A stretch of 64,000 nt of DNA from Flavobacterium sp. N502540 (GCF_025947365.1 NZ_CP110012.1:3720001-3784000); one strand, 5' to 3'; shown: positions 19,168 to 27,567, counted from the stretch's first letter. A program made the numbers and translations. Notes: generated from the sequence alone by a model not told the origin.

Positions 19168-21093
19168 CTATGAAACCACTTCTTCTAAATTTTTATCAAA
19201 AGTGCGTTTTCCGAAGATAGCTTCTAAGTCATCTTTAAAAATAACTTCTTTTTCAATTAATATATCAGCTAATTGATTTAGCTTGTCTTTATTTTCTTCA
19301 AGAATTTCAATGGCTCGTTGGTATTGGCCTTCAATTAATTCTGAGATTTCTTTGTCAATGATTTTTGCAGTTTCGTCAGAATATGGTTTTGAAAAATTGT
19401 ATTCGCTTTGACCGCTTGAATCATAATACGTAACATTTCCAATTTTATCATTCAAACCATAGATCGTTACCATAGCACGAGCCTGACGTGTAACTTTTTC
19501 TAAATCGCTTAATGCTCCGGTTGAAATTCTGTCAAAAGTTACTTTTTCAGCAGCTCTTCCGCCCATAGTAGCGCACATTTCGTCTAACATTTGATCAGTT
19601 CTGACGATTTGTCTTTCTTCCGGTAAGTACCAGGCTGCTCCTAAACTTTGTCCACGAGGAACAATCGTTACTTTGATTAGCGGTGCAGCATGTTCTAACA
19701 TCCAGCTTACAGTCGCGTGACCAGCTTCGTGAATAGCGATAGCTCTTTTTTCTTCCGGTGTAATGATTTTGTTTTTCTTTTCAAGTCCGCCAATGATTCT
19801 GTCCACAGCATCAAGGAAATCTTGTTTGTCTACAGCGGTTTTATTGTTACGGGCAGCAATCAGGGCAGCTTCGTTACAAACATTAGCAATATCTGCACCA
19901 GAGAAACCAGGAGTTTGTTTGGCTAAGAAATCAAGGTCAAGACCTTCTACTTTTTTGATAGGTGCTAAGTGAACTGCAAAGATTTCAGCTCTCTCACGAA
20001 TGTCCGGTAAGTCAACAAAGATTTGTCTGTCGAAACGTCCTGCACGCATTAAAGCTTTGTCAAGTACATCTGCTCTGTTGGTTGCAGCCAGAACAATTAC
20101 GTTAGAGTTTGTGCCAAAACCGTCCATTTCTGTTAGTAATTGGTTTAATGTGTTTTCTCTTTCGTCATTTCCGCCTGACATATTGCTTTTTCCTCTTGCT
20201 CTACCAACAGCATCAATTTCGTCGATAAAGATGATGGCAGGAGATTTTTCTTTGGCTTGTTTGAATAAATCACGTACACGTGAAGCACCAACACCTACGA
20301 ACATTTCAACAAAATCAGAACCTGATAAAGAGAAAAACGGAACCTGAGCTTCACCAGCAACTGCTTTTGCCAATAATGTTTTACCTGTTCCCGGAGGCCC
20401 TACTAATAAAGCTCCTTTTGGGATTTTACCTCCAAGATTAGTGTATTTTTCAGGGTTTTTTAAGAATTCTACAATTTCTTGTATTTCTTCTTTTGCACCT
20501 TCTAAACCAGCTACATCTTTGAATGTAGTTTTAATATCAGTTTTCTCGTCAAATAATTTGGCTTTCGATTTTCCAATGTTGAAAATTTGTCCGCCACCGC
20601 CACCGGCACCGCCTGACATTTTACGCATAATGAAAATCCATACACCAATAATAATGATGATAGGAAGTAGGCTGATTAAAATATCGCTCCAGTTGTTTTT
20701 CTGTAAGAAATTAAAATCTTTCAGTTTACCTTCGCCAACTGCTTTTTCCAGTTTTGTTTGGAAGATTTGATCGTTACCAATTTCTAAAGTATAATGAGGA
20801 CCTTTATTAGGTCTGTCAAAAATATCTTTAGCTACTTTTTTATTAGCCGCGTCTTTAAGAGCTGCAGCGTTTAAATATACTTCAGCTTCAGCTTTGTTAT
20901 AAACGATTACCTTTTCAATTTGTCCTTTTTCTAATAAAGTGTTGAATTTAGAAGAAGTTAATTGAGCAGGTTCGCTTAAGTTTGATCCACCGGTTGCAAA
21001 ACTTATAAATAAAAAAACCAGAAGTATTGCAGTATATATTAACCAGGGACTTATTTTAAATTTACTCGGATTTGGATTATTATCTTTAGCCAT
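19168..21093 (-). CDS. ftsH: ATP-dependent zinc metalloprotease FtsH
   Basis: Membrane-bound AAA+ protease that degrades misfolded membrane proteins and regulatory targets. The 641 residues give two membrane segments (about 18-34 and 138-156) around a periplasmic domain. Then come Walker A GPPGTGKT (232-239 region), Walker B IIFIDEID (287-294) and the second region of homology at 339-357. The zinc site is HEAGH (455-459) with the third ligand Asp530 in GALSDLEKV. A Gly-rich linker (GGAGGGGG, 161-168) joins membrane and ATPase parts. It follows rsfS by 15 nt. Confidence 0.97.
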   Translation of the reverse strand: MAKDNNPNPSKFKISPWLIYTAILLVFLFISFATGGSNLSEPAQLTSSKFNTLLEKGQIEKVIVYNKAEAEVYLNAAALKDAANKKVAKDIFDRPNKGPHYTLEIGNDQIFQTKLEKAVGEGKLKDFNFLQKNNWSDILISLLPIIIIIGVWIFIMRKMSGGAGGGGGQIFNIGKSKAKLFDEKTDIKTTFKDVAGLEGAKEEIQEIVEFLKNPEKYTNLGGKIPKGALLVGPPGTGKTLLAKAVAGEAQVPFFSLSGSDFVEMFVGVGASRVRDLFKQAKEKSPAIIFIDEIDAVGRARGKSNMSGGNDERENTLNQLLTEMDGFGTNSNVIVLAATNRADVLDKALMRAGRFDRQIFVDLPDIRERAEIFAVHLAPIKKVEGLDLDFLAKQTPGFSGADIANVCNEAALIAARNNKTAVDKQDFLDAVDRIIGGLEKKNKIITPEEKRAIAIHEAGHATVSWMLEHAAPLIKVTIVPRGQSLGAAWYLPEERQIVRTDQMLDEMCATMGGRAAEKVTFDRISTGALSDLEKVTRQARAMVTIYGLNDKIGNVTYYDSSGQSEYNFSKPYSDETAKIIDKEISELIEGQYQRAIEILEENKDKLNQLADILIEKEVIFKDDLEAIFGKRTFDKNLEEVVS

Positions 21094-21108
21094 TAGAAGA
21101 AATTTTCT

Positions 21109-21480
21109 TTAGTATTTGTTTTCGATTGTAGTTATTTTGGCATCACCCCAAAGGCTTTCGATGTTGTAGTATTCTCGAATGTGTTTTTGGAAAACATGCA
21201 CTACAATGTGTACATAGTCCATAAGAACCCATTCCGCATTATCGGTTCCTTCTACATGCCAGGGTTTATCCTTTAAATCTTTTGATACAGTTTTTTGAAT
21301 TGAATTTACAATGGCATTAACTTGGGTATTTGAACTTCCGTTGCAAATGACAAAATAGTCACAAACTGCAGTGTCTATTTCTCTTAAGTCAAGAATATCG
21401 ATATCATTTCCTTTTACTTCTTCAATCCCTTTGATTATGTTCGCCAATAGAACATCATTATTAACAGTCTTTTTCGCCAT
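21109..21480 (-). CDS. rsfS: Ribosomal silencing factor RsfS
   Basis: A 123-residue RsfS/Iojap protein that binds uL14 on the large subunit and blocks subunit joining during starvation. The core LREIDTAVCDYFVICNGSSN and WHVEGTDNAEWVLMDYVHIVVHVF segments are typical. It is the first gene of the minus-strand ftsH-cdsA-psd block and divergent from birA, with a 93-nt spacer holding both promoters. Confidence 0.93.
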   Translation of the reverse strand: MAKKTVNNDVLLANIIKGIEEVKGNDIDILDLREIDTAVCDYFVICNGSSNTQVNAIVNSIQKTVSKDLKDKPWHVEGTDNAEWVLMDYVHIVVHVFQKHIREYYNIESLWGDAKITTIENKY

Positions 21481-21573
21481 GAATTATTTTATATGAATTT
21501 GTAAAGTTACCAAATTTTGTGATTATTTTTGAACCTTAACAAAATATTAAATTAAGTTATTTAAATTACTTAA

Positions 21574-22302
21574 ATGAAACTAATCAAACTCGATGCCATA
21601 GATTCTACAAACGATTTCCTTAAATCATTGTCAAGTCAGGATGAACTGGAAAATTTTACTGTAGTAACGGCTGAAAATCAGACAAAAGGCAAGGGGCAGA
21701 TGGGGGCTAAGTGGCAATCTGAGGTTGGTAAAAACTTAATTATGAGTGTTTTGGTGCGAGATTTTGTCTTTAATAATGAGCGTGTTTTTAACCTTAGTGT
21801 TATAGTGTCTTTAAGTGTAATTGAGGTGCTAAAATCTCTAAATATTCCTGATTTAAGTATAAAATGGCCAAACGACATTATGTCATATAATAAGAAAATT
21901 GGTGGCATACTTATTGAAAATACCCTCAAAAGTGATGGCAGGATTGTGTCAGTTGTCGGATTGGGTTTAAATGTCAATCAGACTAATTTTGATGAACTTC
22001 CAAATGCCTCTTCATTGGCAGTGATTTCGGGTAGTAGTTTTGAGAAAGAATTTTTACCTTATTTGATTGTCGAGAAAATGAAAGAGATGATAGGAGCGTG
22101 GGAAGTTAATTCTAAACATTTATGGTCTGTTTATTTTAATTCATTATTTCGAAAAGGTGTTCCGATGCCATTTAAGAACCTCGAGAATCAAAACTTTATG
22201 GGAATCATTCAAGGAGTGTCACCTGTAGGTAAGATTCAAATTCTATTGGAAGACGATTCCGTTTCAGAGTTTGATATTAAGGAGATTCAGATGCTTTATT
22301 AG
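21574..22302 (+). CDS. birA: Biotin--[acetyl-CoA-carboxylase] ligase
   Basis: Attaches biotin to carboxyl-carrier proteins through biotinyl-5'-AMP. The 242-residue protein is of the catalytic-domain-only type, with no N-terminal HTH, so it is not expected to repress biotin genes. The visible motifs are GKGQMGAKWQS (the GRGRRGR-type adenylate loop), SIKWPNDIM, KIGGILIEN with the catalytic-site Lys, and VGLGLNVNQ. The gene is monocistronic and divergent from rsfS. Confidence 0.93.
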   Translation: MKLIKLDAIDSTNDFLKSLSSQDELENFTVVTAENQTKGKGQMGAKWQSEVGKNLIMSVLVRDFVFNNERVFNLSVIVSLSVIEVLKSLNIPDLSIKWPNDIMSYNKKIGGILIENTLKSDGRIVSVVGLGLNVNQTNFDELPNASSLAVISGSSFEKEFLPYLIVEKMKEMIGAWEVNSKHLWSVYFNSLFRKGVPMPFKNLENQNFMGIIQGVSPVGKIQILLEDDSVSEFDIKEIQMLY

Positions 22303-22365
22303 AAGATTCTAAGGTTCAAAGATTCTAAGGTTCTGAGTTGCTAAGGTTCAAAGGTGCAAAGGTTT
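22303..22365. repeat. AAGGTTC word repeat
   Basis: Directly behind birA are repeated words AGATTCTAAGGTTCAAAG, TTGCTAAGGTTCAAAG and GTGCAAAGG. Related words return at 23165-23206 and 36763-36877. No hairpin with a T run is visible, so a terminator role is not evident. Confidence 0.5.
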
Positions 22366-22407
22366 TGGTTGCATTATAAAATCTGTTAAATCGGTTTGAA
22401 ACACTTT

Positions 22408-23061
22408 TTAAATCTTTACTGTTTTGACTGTTTTTGGAGCTATTTTTCTGTTCCAGTAAAGAATATAGAACGTTCCAAGGATAGAAGGCGCCATCCAGGT
22501 AATCATATTTCCAAGTCCAATTCCGGCCACGATAAAAGCGGTTACTGATGCAATTAGTGCTCCAATCATTTTTCCGATGTGCTTAGATAACCAATTATTT
22601 GTTTTTGATACGTTTTTAAAGAAGATAAAATCCTTTACAGTCATATAAAGTCCAAATCCGCCAAAGAAGGTGAATAAGATGCTGTTTTGAACCGAATTCA
22701 ATTGATAGTAGATCCCAATCGAAATCATTATTACAGATAAAAACAACATGGTTCCTGAGATCAATTTATCGTAAAAATCGGCTTTTGTTTTGTGTTTAAA
22801 GTTTAAAGCTCTGTTTCCTGATATTACCAGATAAATAGTGAATAAGCCGATTAGGAATAAAAAAATATTCTGATGTTTGGGCATCCAGCAAATAGGGATA
22901 GAGATAAGTGAACTTGTGATCATTCCTATTGAAAATAAGTTTCCCATTCTCTTGTGCAGGGCACTTCCTTTTTTGACTAAAACACTTCCTGTTCCGGAAA
23001 TAAGTCCGATTCCTCCAAAGAATGCATGAATGTAAATTAAAATCTTGATAGTTGCTTCCAT
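22408..23061 (-). CDS. DUF2306-like integral membrane protein
   Basis: A 217-residue protein with about seven hydrophobic helices. The segment KGSALHKRMGNLFSIGM (31-47) has the HKRMG-type motif that I associate with DUF2306-like membrane proteins. In that family the conserved His is thought to matter, but the function is unknown. The gene stands alone on the minus strand between birA and the SRPBCC gene. Family assignment rests on the motif and topology only. Confidence 0.6.
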   Translation of the reverse strand: MEATIKILIYIHAFFGGIGLISGTGSVLVKKGSALHKRMGNLFSIGMITSSLISIPICWMPKHQNIFLFLIGLFTIYLVISGNRALNFKHKTKADFYDKLISGTMLFLSVIMISIGIYYQLNSVQNSILFTFFGGFGLYMTVKDFIFFKNVSKTNNWLSKHIGKMIGALIASVTAFIVAGIGLGNMITWMAPSILGTFYILYWNRKIAPKTVKTVKI

Positions 23062-23385
23062 TTTTTTTGTTTGGTTAATGGATCAAACTTCGATTAATAA
23101 TTCAGGATGTAATAATTTATAGTGCTGAAGTGTTGTTTTTCGTGGATGAAGTGTTCTTTTAAGATGCAAAGGCTCAAAGGGGCAAAGGTTCAAAGGCTTT
23201 GAGGTTTTAATCGTATCGTGTGTTATTTCGGCGTGAGGAAAGATCTTCGCGAAAACTAGGCTAAGATTGAGGATTTATATTGTAAAGACTTTTATTTCCA
23301 CGAACCAGGAATAATGGCGCGAAAAAAAAGCCTGATCGTTAAATCAGGCTCTCGTTTATAATTCACAATTAATAATTAATCATTA
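23062..23385. other. Spacer with word repeats and a terminator
   Basis: The 324 nt hold a run of AAGG(G/C)TCAAAGG words at 23165-23206 and the terminator at 23321-23352. The remainder shows no ORF or further structure that I can support. Confidence 0.5.
23321..23352 (-). terminator. Terminator of the SRPBCC gene
   Basis: AGCCTGAT / ATCAGGCT (23329-23336 / 23343-23350) with a 6-nt loop is followed by eight T on the minus strand, 34 nt behind the SRPBCC stop. Confidence 0.8.
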
Positions 23386-23778
23386 TTAAAGTTTAGTCAT
23401 ATTGTTTGCTAAAGTTTCGATGAATTTGCTGATTGGTCCTTTGATCATCATTGCCATCATAGCATTGAATTCGCCTTCAAAAAACAATTGAACGGCACTT
23501 TCTGAACCAGAAACGCTGTCAATATTTGAAGTTAAGGTAAATGGAAGTTTATCGCTTGCAGCTCCTAAAACAATTTTGCTTGGTGCTGTTTTGTCTTTCA
23601 TTTTAAGTTTTATTTCCGGCATGCCTTTCAATCCAAAAATAAAAGCGTCTTCGCCAATTACTTCAAATTTAGCAATATTATCCGGCATTAATTTTTCGAA
23701 ATTCTTTACATCAGTCAATAAGTCAAATAAATCCTGAGCTGATTTCTGAACGGTAACTTTTGGACTTTCTAAGTTCAT
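23386..23778 (-). CDS. SRPBCC-fold protein (CoxG/START-like)
   Basis: A 130-residue protein with the helix-grip pattern of SRPBCC proteins. It has an N-terminal strand ESPKVTVQKSAQDLFDLLTDVKNFEKLMPD, a run of amphipathic strands, and a long C-terminal helix (PISKFIETLANNMTKL). Such proteins bind a hydrophobic ligand in a cavity; the ligand is unknown. It lies downstream of pyrE on the same strand with a 187-nt gap containing CGCAAAG and AATTCCAAA repeats, so co-transcription is uncertain. Confidence 0.72.
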   Translation of the reverse strand: MNLESPKVTVQKSAQDLFDLLTDVKNFEKLMPDNIAKFEVIGEDAFIFGLKGMPEIKLKMKDKTAPSKIVLGAASDKLPFTLTSNIDSVSGSESAVQLFFEGEFNAMMAMMIKGPISKFIETLANNMTKL

Positions 23779-23805
23779 ATATTAATTTGTTTTTATTTTT
23801 ATTTA

Positions 23806-23920
23806 ACCGCAAAGGGTGCTATGGATTTTGATTTTCTTTGTGTTTACAAACGCAAAGTTCGCAAAGCTGGATTTTTTAATAAATTCCAATTTTTTTAATT
23901 CCAAATTCCAAAAAAGAGCG
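23806..23920. repeat. CGCAAAG and AATTCCAA repeats
   Basis: ACCGCAAAGGGTGC and ACGCAAAGTTCGCAAAGC (about 23806-23870) match the nested palindrome at 5406-5545. AATTCCAATTTTTTTAATTCC (about 23883-23905) resembles the palindromes at 4614-4745. Only half of each symmetrical unit is present here. Confidence 0.45.
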
Positions 23921-23965
23921 AAGCAATTTTTAAAAAATCTGCAATCTAAAATCTGCAATCTACAA

Positions 23966-24616
23966 TTACTCCTCCTCCTGTCCCCAAGTCGATGGACTCA
24001 CGTTCCATTCTTGCAGGGTAGACTGTTGTTCTTCGCTGATGTATTGTTTTTGAACCGCTAAATCCAGTAGGTTTTCGTAATTGCTTAAGGTATACAAATC
24101 GATATTGGCATTTTTAAAGTTTTCTTCGGCAACATTAAAACCATAGGTAAAAATGGCAGCCATTCCTTTAATATTAGCTCCTTCGTTGCGTAAAGCTTCC
24201 ACGGCCATCAAACTACTGTTTCCGGTACTGATTAAATCTTCTACCACAACAACATTTTGACCTTTTTGTAAAAAACCTTCTACCTGATTTTGTCTTCCGT
24301 GTTTTTTAGCTTCAGGACGCACATATACGAAAGGTAATCCAAGGCTTTCCGCCACAAGAATTCCAACTCCAATGGCTCCGGTAGCAACTCCGGCAATGAC
24401 ATCCGGTTTTCCAAATTGTTTTTCTATATTTTTCGCAAATTCATCACGAACGTAATTTCGGATGCTTGGAAATGAAAGAATTAACCTATTATCACAATAA
24501 ATAGGAGATTTCCAACCTGAAGCCCATGTAAAAGGATTTTCGGGATTCAATTTAATTGCATTTATTTGCAAAAGCAATTCGGCTGTTTTTTCGGCAGTAT
24601 CTTTATTAAAAATCAT
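23966..24616 (-). CDS. pyrE: Orotate phosphoribosyltransferase
   Basis: Forms OMP from orotate and PRPP in pyrimidine synthesis. I place the start at the ATG at 24616, giving a 216-residue product beginning MIFNKDTAEKTAELL. The longer reading from 24649 adds residues without family similarity and runs into the divergent NUDIX gene. The PRPP loop is VVVVEDLISTGNSSLMAVEAL, with the earlier GVATGAIGVGILVAESLGLP and the KKHGRQNQ catalytic loop. A near-perfect promoter lies immediately upstream and predicts a practically leaderless mRNA. Confidence 0.94.
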   Translation of the reverse strand: MIFNKDTAEKTAELLLQINAIKLNPENPFTWASGWKSPIYCDNRLILSFPSIRNYVRDEFAKNIEKQFGKPDVIAGVATGAIGVGILVAESLGLPFVYVRPEAKKHGRQNQVEGFLQKGQNVVVVEDLISTGNSSLMAVEALRNEGANIKGMAAIFTYGFNVAEENFKNANIDLYTLSNYENLLDLAVQKQYISEEQQSTLQEWNVSPSTWGQEEE

Positions 24617-24620
24617 AGTA

Positions 24621-24650
24621 CAAATGTATAAAGTTTTTGTGAACGACAAA
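24621..24650 (-). promoter_or_regulatory. pyrE promoter overlapping the NUDIX coding start
   Basis: On the minus strand a TTTG box (24647-24650) is followed after 18 nt by TACATTTG (24621-24628), a perfect TAnnTTTG. Only four bases separate the box from the pyrE ATG. The whole promoter except its last bases lies inside the first codons of the divergent NUDIX gene. Confidence 0.7.
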
Positions 24651-25232
24651 CCACTTTTTTTGACAAATGAAATCTCGAGAGAGACTAATTTTCAGTTATT
24701 CTTGTTAGAGAGTATTGATATCGAGCAGCTTATAGTGAAAATCTTTCAAAATAAAATTCAAAAAGCTTATTTGTATCATCCTGACGAAAAGGAGATTATG
24801 AAGACCTTAAAAGCAAAAATTCCTGTAAGTAAAGCTGGGGGAGGTTTTGTGTACAATAAAAGAGGCGAAGTTTTATTTATCTTCAGAAATGGAAAGTGGG
24901 ATTTGCCTAAGGGCGGAATCGAGAAGGGGGAAGAAATCGAAGCTACGGCTATTCGTGAGGTGGAAGAAGAAACAGGCGTGAGTCAGCTTCGTATTACCAA
25001 TAAACTTCAAAAGACATATCATGTTTTTAAACGTAACGGAAAATACAAACTCAAAATCACGCATTGGTTTGAAATGCATACTGATTTTGAGGGAACTCCT
25101 CATGGTCAGGCTGAAGAAGGTATCGAAAAAGTGGCCTGGTTAAATCCGGAACAAATAAAAGAAGCTTTGAAAAACTCCTACGAAAACATTAAGCTGTTAT
25201 TTGAAGAGGAAAGCGAAATTAAAGTAGAGTAA
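24624..25232 (+). CDS. NUDIX hydrolase
   Basis: A 202-residue protein with an extra ~65-residue N-terminal part and a NUDIX domain whose box is intact: GGIEKGEEIEATAIREVEE followed by ETGV (G-x5-E-x7-REVEEETGV). This site binds the metal that activates water to split nucleoside-diphosphate-linked compounds; the substrate is not predictable. The ATG lies 7 nt from the divergent pyrE start. In flavobacteria this gene is a usual neighbour of pyrE. A housecleaning or nucleotide role is inference. Confidence 0.88.
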   Translation: MYKVFVNDKPLFLTNEISRETNFQLFLLESIDIEQLIVKIFQNKIQKAYLYHPDEKEIMKTLKAKIPVSKAGGGFVYNKRGEVLFIFRNGKWDLPKGGIEKGEEIEATAIREVEEETGVSQLRITNKLQKTYHVFKRNGKYKLKITHWFEMHTDFEGTPHGQAEEGIEKVAWLNPEQIKEALKNSYENIKLLFEEESEIKVE

Positions 25233-25249
25233 GGGAAAAAAATACTATC

Positions 25250-25420
25250 TCATTATTTTCTGATCATTTTTTAGCACTTTTAATTAGGCGTGCCACCACC
25301 CTGATAAGAGGGCAAGGCACTACACGCCTATACATCCTCTTAATTGGTGCTGTAGGATTTCCAGGCTATTGTGCTAGTAGGGTTCTATTCGCTACTTATA
25401 GTTGTTTTTGCAGTAAAAAC
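25250..25420. other. Structured intergenic element, possibly RNA
   Basis: In the 261-nt spacer between the NUDIX and DUF4287 genes, AGGCGTG (about 25286) pairs with CACGCCT (about 25323). CCCTGATAAGAGGG forms a short hairpin inside, and CCTCTTAATTGGTGC and TCGCTAC follow. It resembles GGCGTGCC-type intergenic elements that I remember from flavobacterial genomes, but degenerate. No coding frame is convincing. Confidence 0.35.
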
Positions 25421-25493
25421 TAAGAATAATCTTGGTAATGTTTTGGTTTTAATTGTATTTTCGTTTGTCGATTAATCAACTAAACGAACTTTT

Positions 25494-25724
25494 ATGTCAT
25501 TTCAAGCGTATTTAAAAACAATCAAAGAAAAAACGGGCAATGGTCCGGCCGAATTTAGAGCTTTGGCAGAACAAAAGGCATTTACTCAGGAAGGAAAACT
25601 TAAACCTGAAGTAAAAGCCGGAGATATTGTAAACTGGCTTAAAGCAGATTTTGAATTAGGGCAAGGTCATGCAATGGCAATCTACGCCTTGCTCAAAGGA
25701 ATTAAGGACGAAAACAGCCAATAG
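25494..25724 (+). CDS. DUF4287 protein
   Basis: A 76-residue protein beginning MSFQAYLKTIKEKTGNGPAEF with LKAGDIVNWLKADFELGQGHAMAIYALLKG-like continuation. This is the DUF4287 pattern, in which a conserved 'GHxxAI' helix precedes the end. The function is not known to me. Length is complete for the family. The gene is monocistronic and convergent with the unknown gene at 25797. Confidence 0.82.
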   Translation: MSFQAYLKTIKEKTGNGPAEFRALAEQKAFTQEGKLKPEVKAGDIVNWLKADFELGQGHAMAIYALLKGIKDENSQ

Positions 25725-25796
25725 TAGTCTTCGCCCAAGTCCAATTGTTTTGCTCGTGGAGACATTAACTGAGTTATGTTTTGAACAGAAATGGAT

Positions 25797-26303
25797 TCAC
25801 GAGCAGAATCTTTTAAATTGCCCTAGAGTATCATCAATCAGATATTCAATATCTAAGAAGTTTTGCGCAAGCTTTACTACCTCATCCTGAAAGTTTTCGG
25901 GGTTTAATGTTGTCCAGCCCTCCATTAAGGTTAACGGACCATAGTTAGTTGCCACATTCGGCCAGTTACTTTCGTGCGCTTTAAATGATTTTCTGAATAT
26001 TTCGGCAAATTTTCGGCTCTCTATAGAGTAAACTTTAAATTTTCTAAGTTTTAAAGCGTGAATGTTGTACATCACCCTCTGTTTTTCAATACTTGTATCA
26101 GTAACCCAAGCCGAAAAGAAAATTCGTGATTCAGAAGTTAAGGCTTCTAACGGATTGACCGACCAGGATTTTTTATACAGTTTTATAAATACAGAATCTA
26201 AGTAGACACCAACTGAAACTTCGATCGATTTTTCGTTTAATATTTTTTGATCGAGGCGGTCGGCGGCTCTCTGAAAGCTTTCGAGATAAAAAGAGGTATT
26301 CAT
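25797..26303 (-). CDS. Hypothetical protein
   Basis: A 168-residue soluble protein that I do not recognise. It contains alternating strand/helix stretches (SVGVYLDSVFIKLYKKSW, SRIFFSAWVTDTS, LKLRKFKVYSIESRKFAEIF) and the aromatic segment NYGPLTLMEGWTTLNPENF. No signal peptide, membrane segment or metal motif is seen. The ATG is followed by a good coding pattern throughout, so I accept it as real. It stands alone, convergent with the DUF4287 gene. Confidence 0.6.
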   Translation of the reverse strand: MNTSFYLESFQRAADRLDQKILNEKSIEVSVGVYLDSVFIKLYKKSWSVNPLEALTSESRIFFSAWVTDTSIEKQRVMYNIHALKLRKFKVYSIESRKFAEIFRKSFKAHESNWPNVATNYGPLTLMEGWTTLNPENFQDEVVKLAQNFLDIEYLIDDTLGQFKRFCS

Positions 26304-26904
26304 TGTGGTTTTTGGTTTAATGGTTTGGTTATAGTTTTACAAATATAATAGAACTGTCTGATAATCTGTGTGTTTTTGAATTAATCAGAACCAATCATTA
26401 ATGTTTTAAACCTCCTGTTTTGGAAGAATCTTAGCAATTAAGAGAGTAAAAGGGGGTAAATGAATTGTAGATAGTACGAAGCTTTACAGGGGTGAAAGCC
26501 TAATCTCAACGAGAAAATATTTCCGAAGTTTTGTGTGGTGTTTTCGTTTAAGTTGAGTTGTTCTCTCTAAAAAAAAACTTTGTGTTTGTTTGCTTTTGCC
26601 CTTTCAGGGCGGGATTTACTTTTTATTTAATTTGCAGTGCGTTGCACTGCGCTGTTGCCTTTTAGGCTTTCAGCCCGTTTTTTTGAGGAATTGCTCCAGC
26701 GGCGCAAAATGTTTCTGACTAATGTAGCTTCCAGGCATCAAAAAACTCCAGCGGAGCGAAATATAAATATTTTGAGCATCTCCTTTTTTAGTCGCTGGTA
26801 TTTAGATTTTGAATATGTTTTTAATTTTAATCCATTAGACAAGTTGATTTAGGCTTATGAAGGATATAAAAGGTTTTACAAGTGTTCGATTCAGGCCGAA
26901 AAAG

Positions 26905-26945
26905 AAAAGCCTAATGAAGTTTGACTTTGTATTAGGCTCTTTTTA
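26905..26945. terminator. Orphan terminator-like hairpin
   Basis: AGCCTAAT (26908-26915) pairs with ATTAGGCT (26931-26938), with A-rich and T-rich flanks on the two sides. No gene ends directly before it on either strand. The nearest is the minus-strand membrane gene ending at 27214. Confidence 0.6.
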
Positions 26946-27033
26946 ATGATTTTACTTTTCCCTAGAGTGAACGTCTCGCTACTATCTTTTACGTTGTTTT
27001 AATTTAGATTGCATTGATGGACGCGGAGGGTTT

Positions 27034-27143
27034 TTATTTTATTGTAGAACAACAATTTATAAATTGGTAGCCTATTTCTGTTATTACATAATGGGTAGGA
27101 ATTACTTCATCTTCAGTAAAAAGCAAAACCTTCAAGACTTCCC
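27034..27143 (-). pseudogene. Possible C-terminal gene remnant
   Basis: On the minus strand a frame without a good start reads LKVLLFTEDEVIPTHYVITE and then IGYQFINCCSTIK before a TAA at 27034. The composition looks coding rather than repeat-derived. It begins right beside the GAGCGAGCG palindrome, as though the rest had been lost there. No family is recognised, so this is a weak call. Confidence 0.25.
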
Positions 27144-27213
27144 GTCACTAGAGCGAGCGTCCCGCTCGTGGCTATTTTTTTTAATTTAGTTGTGATTGAT
27201 TTAGATTGTAATC

Positions 27214-27567
27214 TCAAGTTAATTTTAGTTTGCTGAAAACTAATGAAGATAAGAATCCGCATAAGGCTAATACAATCAAAAACAAGCTTCTTAAAGGTCT
27301 TTCGTCAAATGCTTCCAATGGAAAAATAGTGACAAGAATTAAAAGAGAAAATCCAATCAAATAAGTTTTTTTTTTCAAAAATTCCAGATAAAAATTGAAT
27401 GCTAAGATTGATATAATAAAAATAGTCCCTGTGTAAAAAATAGTCAACCCAAATCCAACGTTTCTGTGTTGTATGGGATAAAAATAGTTCAGAACCATAT
27501 GAATAATTATTAATCCAGCAATTTGGATTATCGAAACAAGTATTGGTCTTAGAATTTTATTAATCAT
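27214..27567 (-). CDS. Small hypothetical membrane protein
   Basis: A 117-residue protein with four predicted membrane helices (about 7-27, 40-60, 70-86 and 92-112) and short polar loops, including HRNVG and EAFDERPLR. No family is recognised. It stands alone on the minus strand, followed at a distance by the hairpin at 26905-26945. The hydrophobic pattern supports a real gene. Confidence 0.55.
   Translation of the reverse strand: MINKILRPILVSIIQIAGLIIIHMVLNYFYPIQHRNVGFGLTIFYTGTIFIISILAFNFYLEFLKKKTYLIGFSLLILVTIFPLEAFDERPLRSLFLIVLALCGFLSSLVFSKLKLT

Larger units (their letters stand above)
26304..27213. repeat. 910-nt gene-free, palindrome-rich spacer
   Basis: This spacer collects several element types. 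AGGGGTGAAAGCC is near 26490, GCCCTTTCAGGGC near 26600 and GCAGTGCGTTGCACTGC at 26634-26650. GCTTTCAGCCCG comes next, followed by two GCTCCAGCGG / CTCCAGCGGAGCG units near 26692 and 26746. GAGCGAGCGTCCCGCTCG is at 27151-27168, with a degenerate relative near 26965. A terminator (26905-26945) and a short coding-like remnant (27034-27143) also lie here. The open frame 26637-26852 merely runs through the palindromes. Confidence 0.55.

Noticed and set aside
19717..20770. Several plus-strand ORFs of 69-115 codons opposite ftsH
   Set aside because: They are antisense shadows of the strongly conserved ftsH coding sequence with no domain of their own.
24617..24649. Longer pyrE start
   Set aside because: It would overlap the NUDIX gene head-to-head and lie upstream of the predicted transcription start; the extra residues are not family-like.
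26637..26852. 71-codon plus-strand ORF
   Set aside because: It runs straight through the GCAGTGCGTTGCACTGC and CTCCAGCGG palindromes and has an unlikely amino-acid composition; the frame is accidental.
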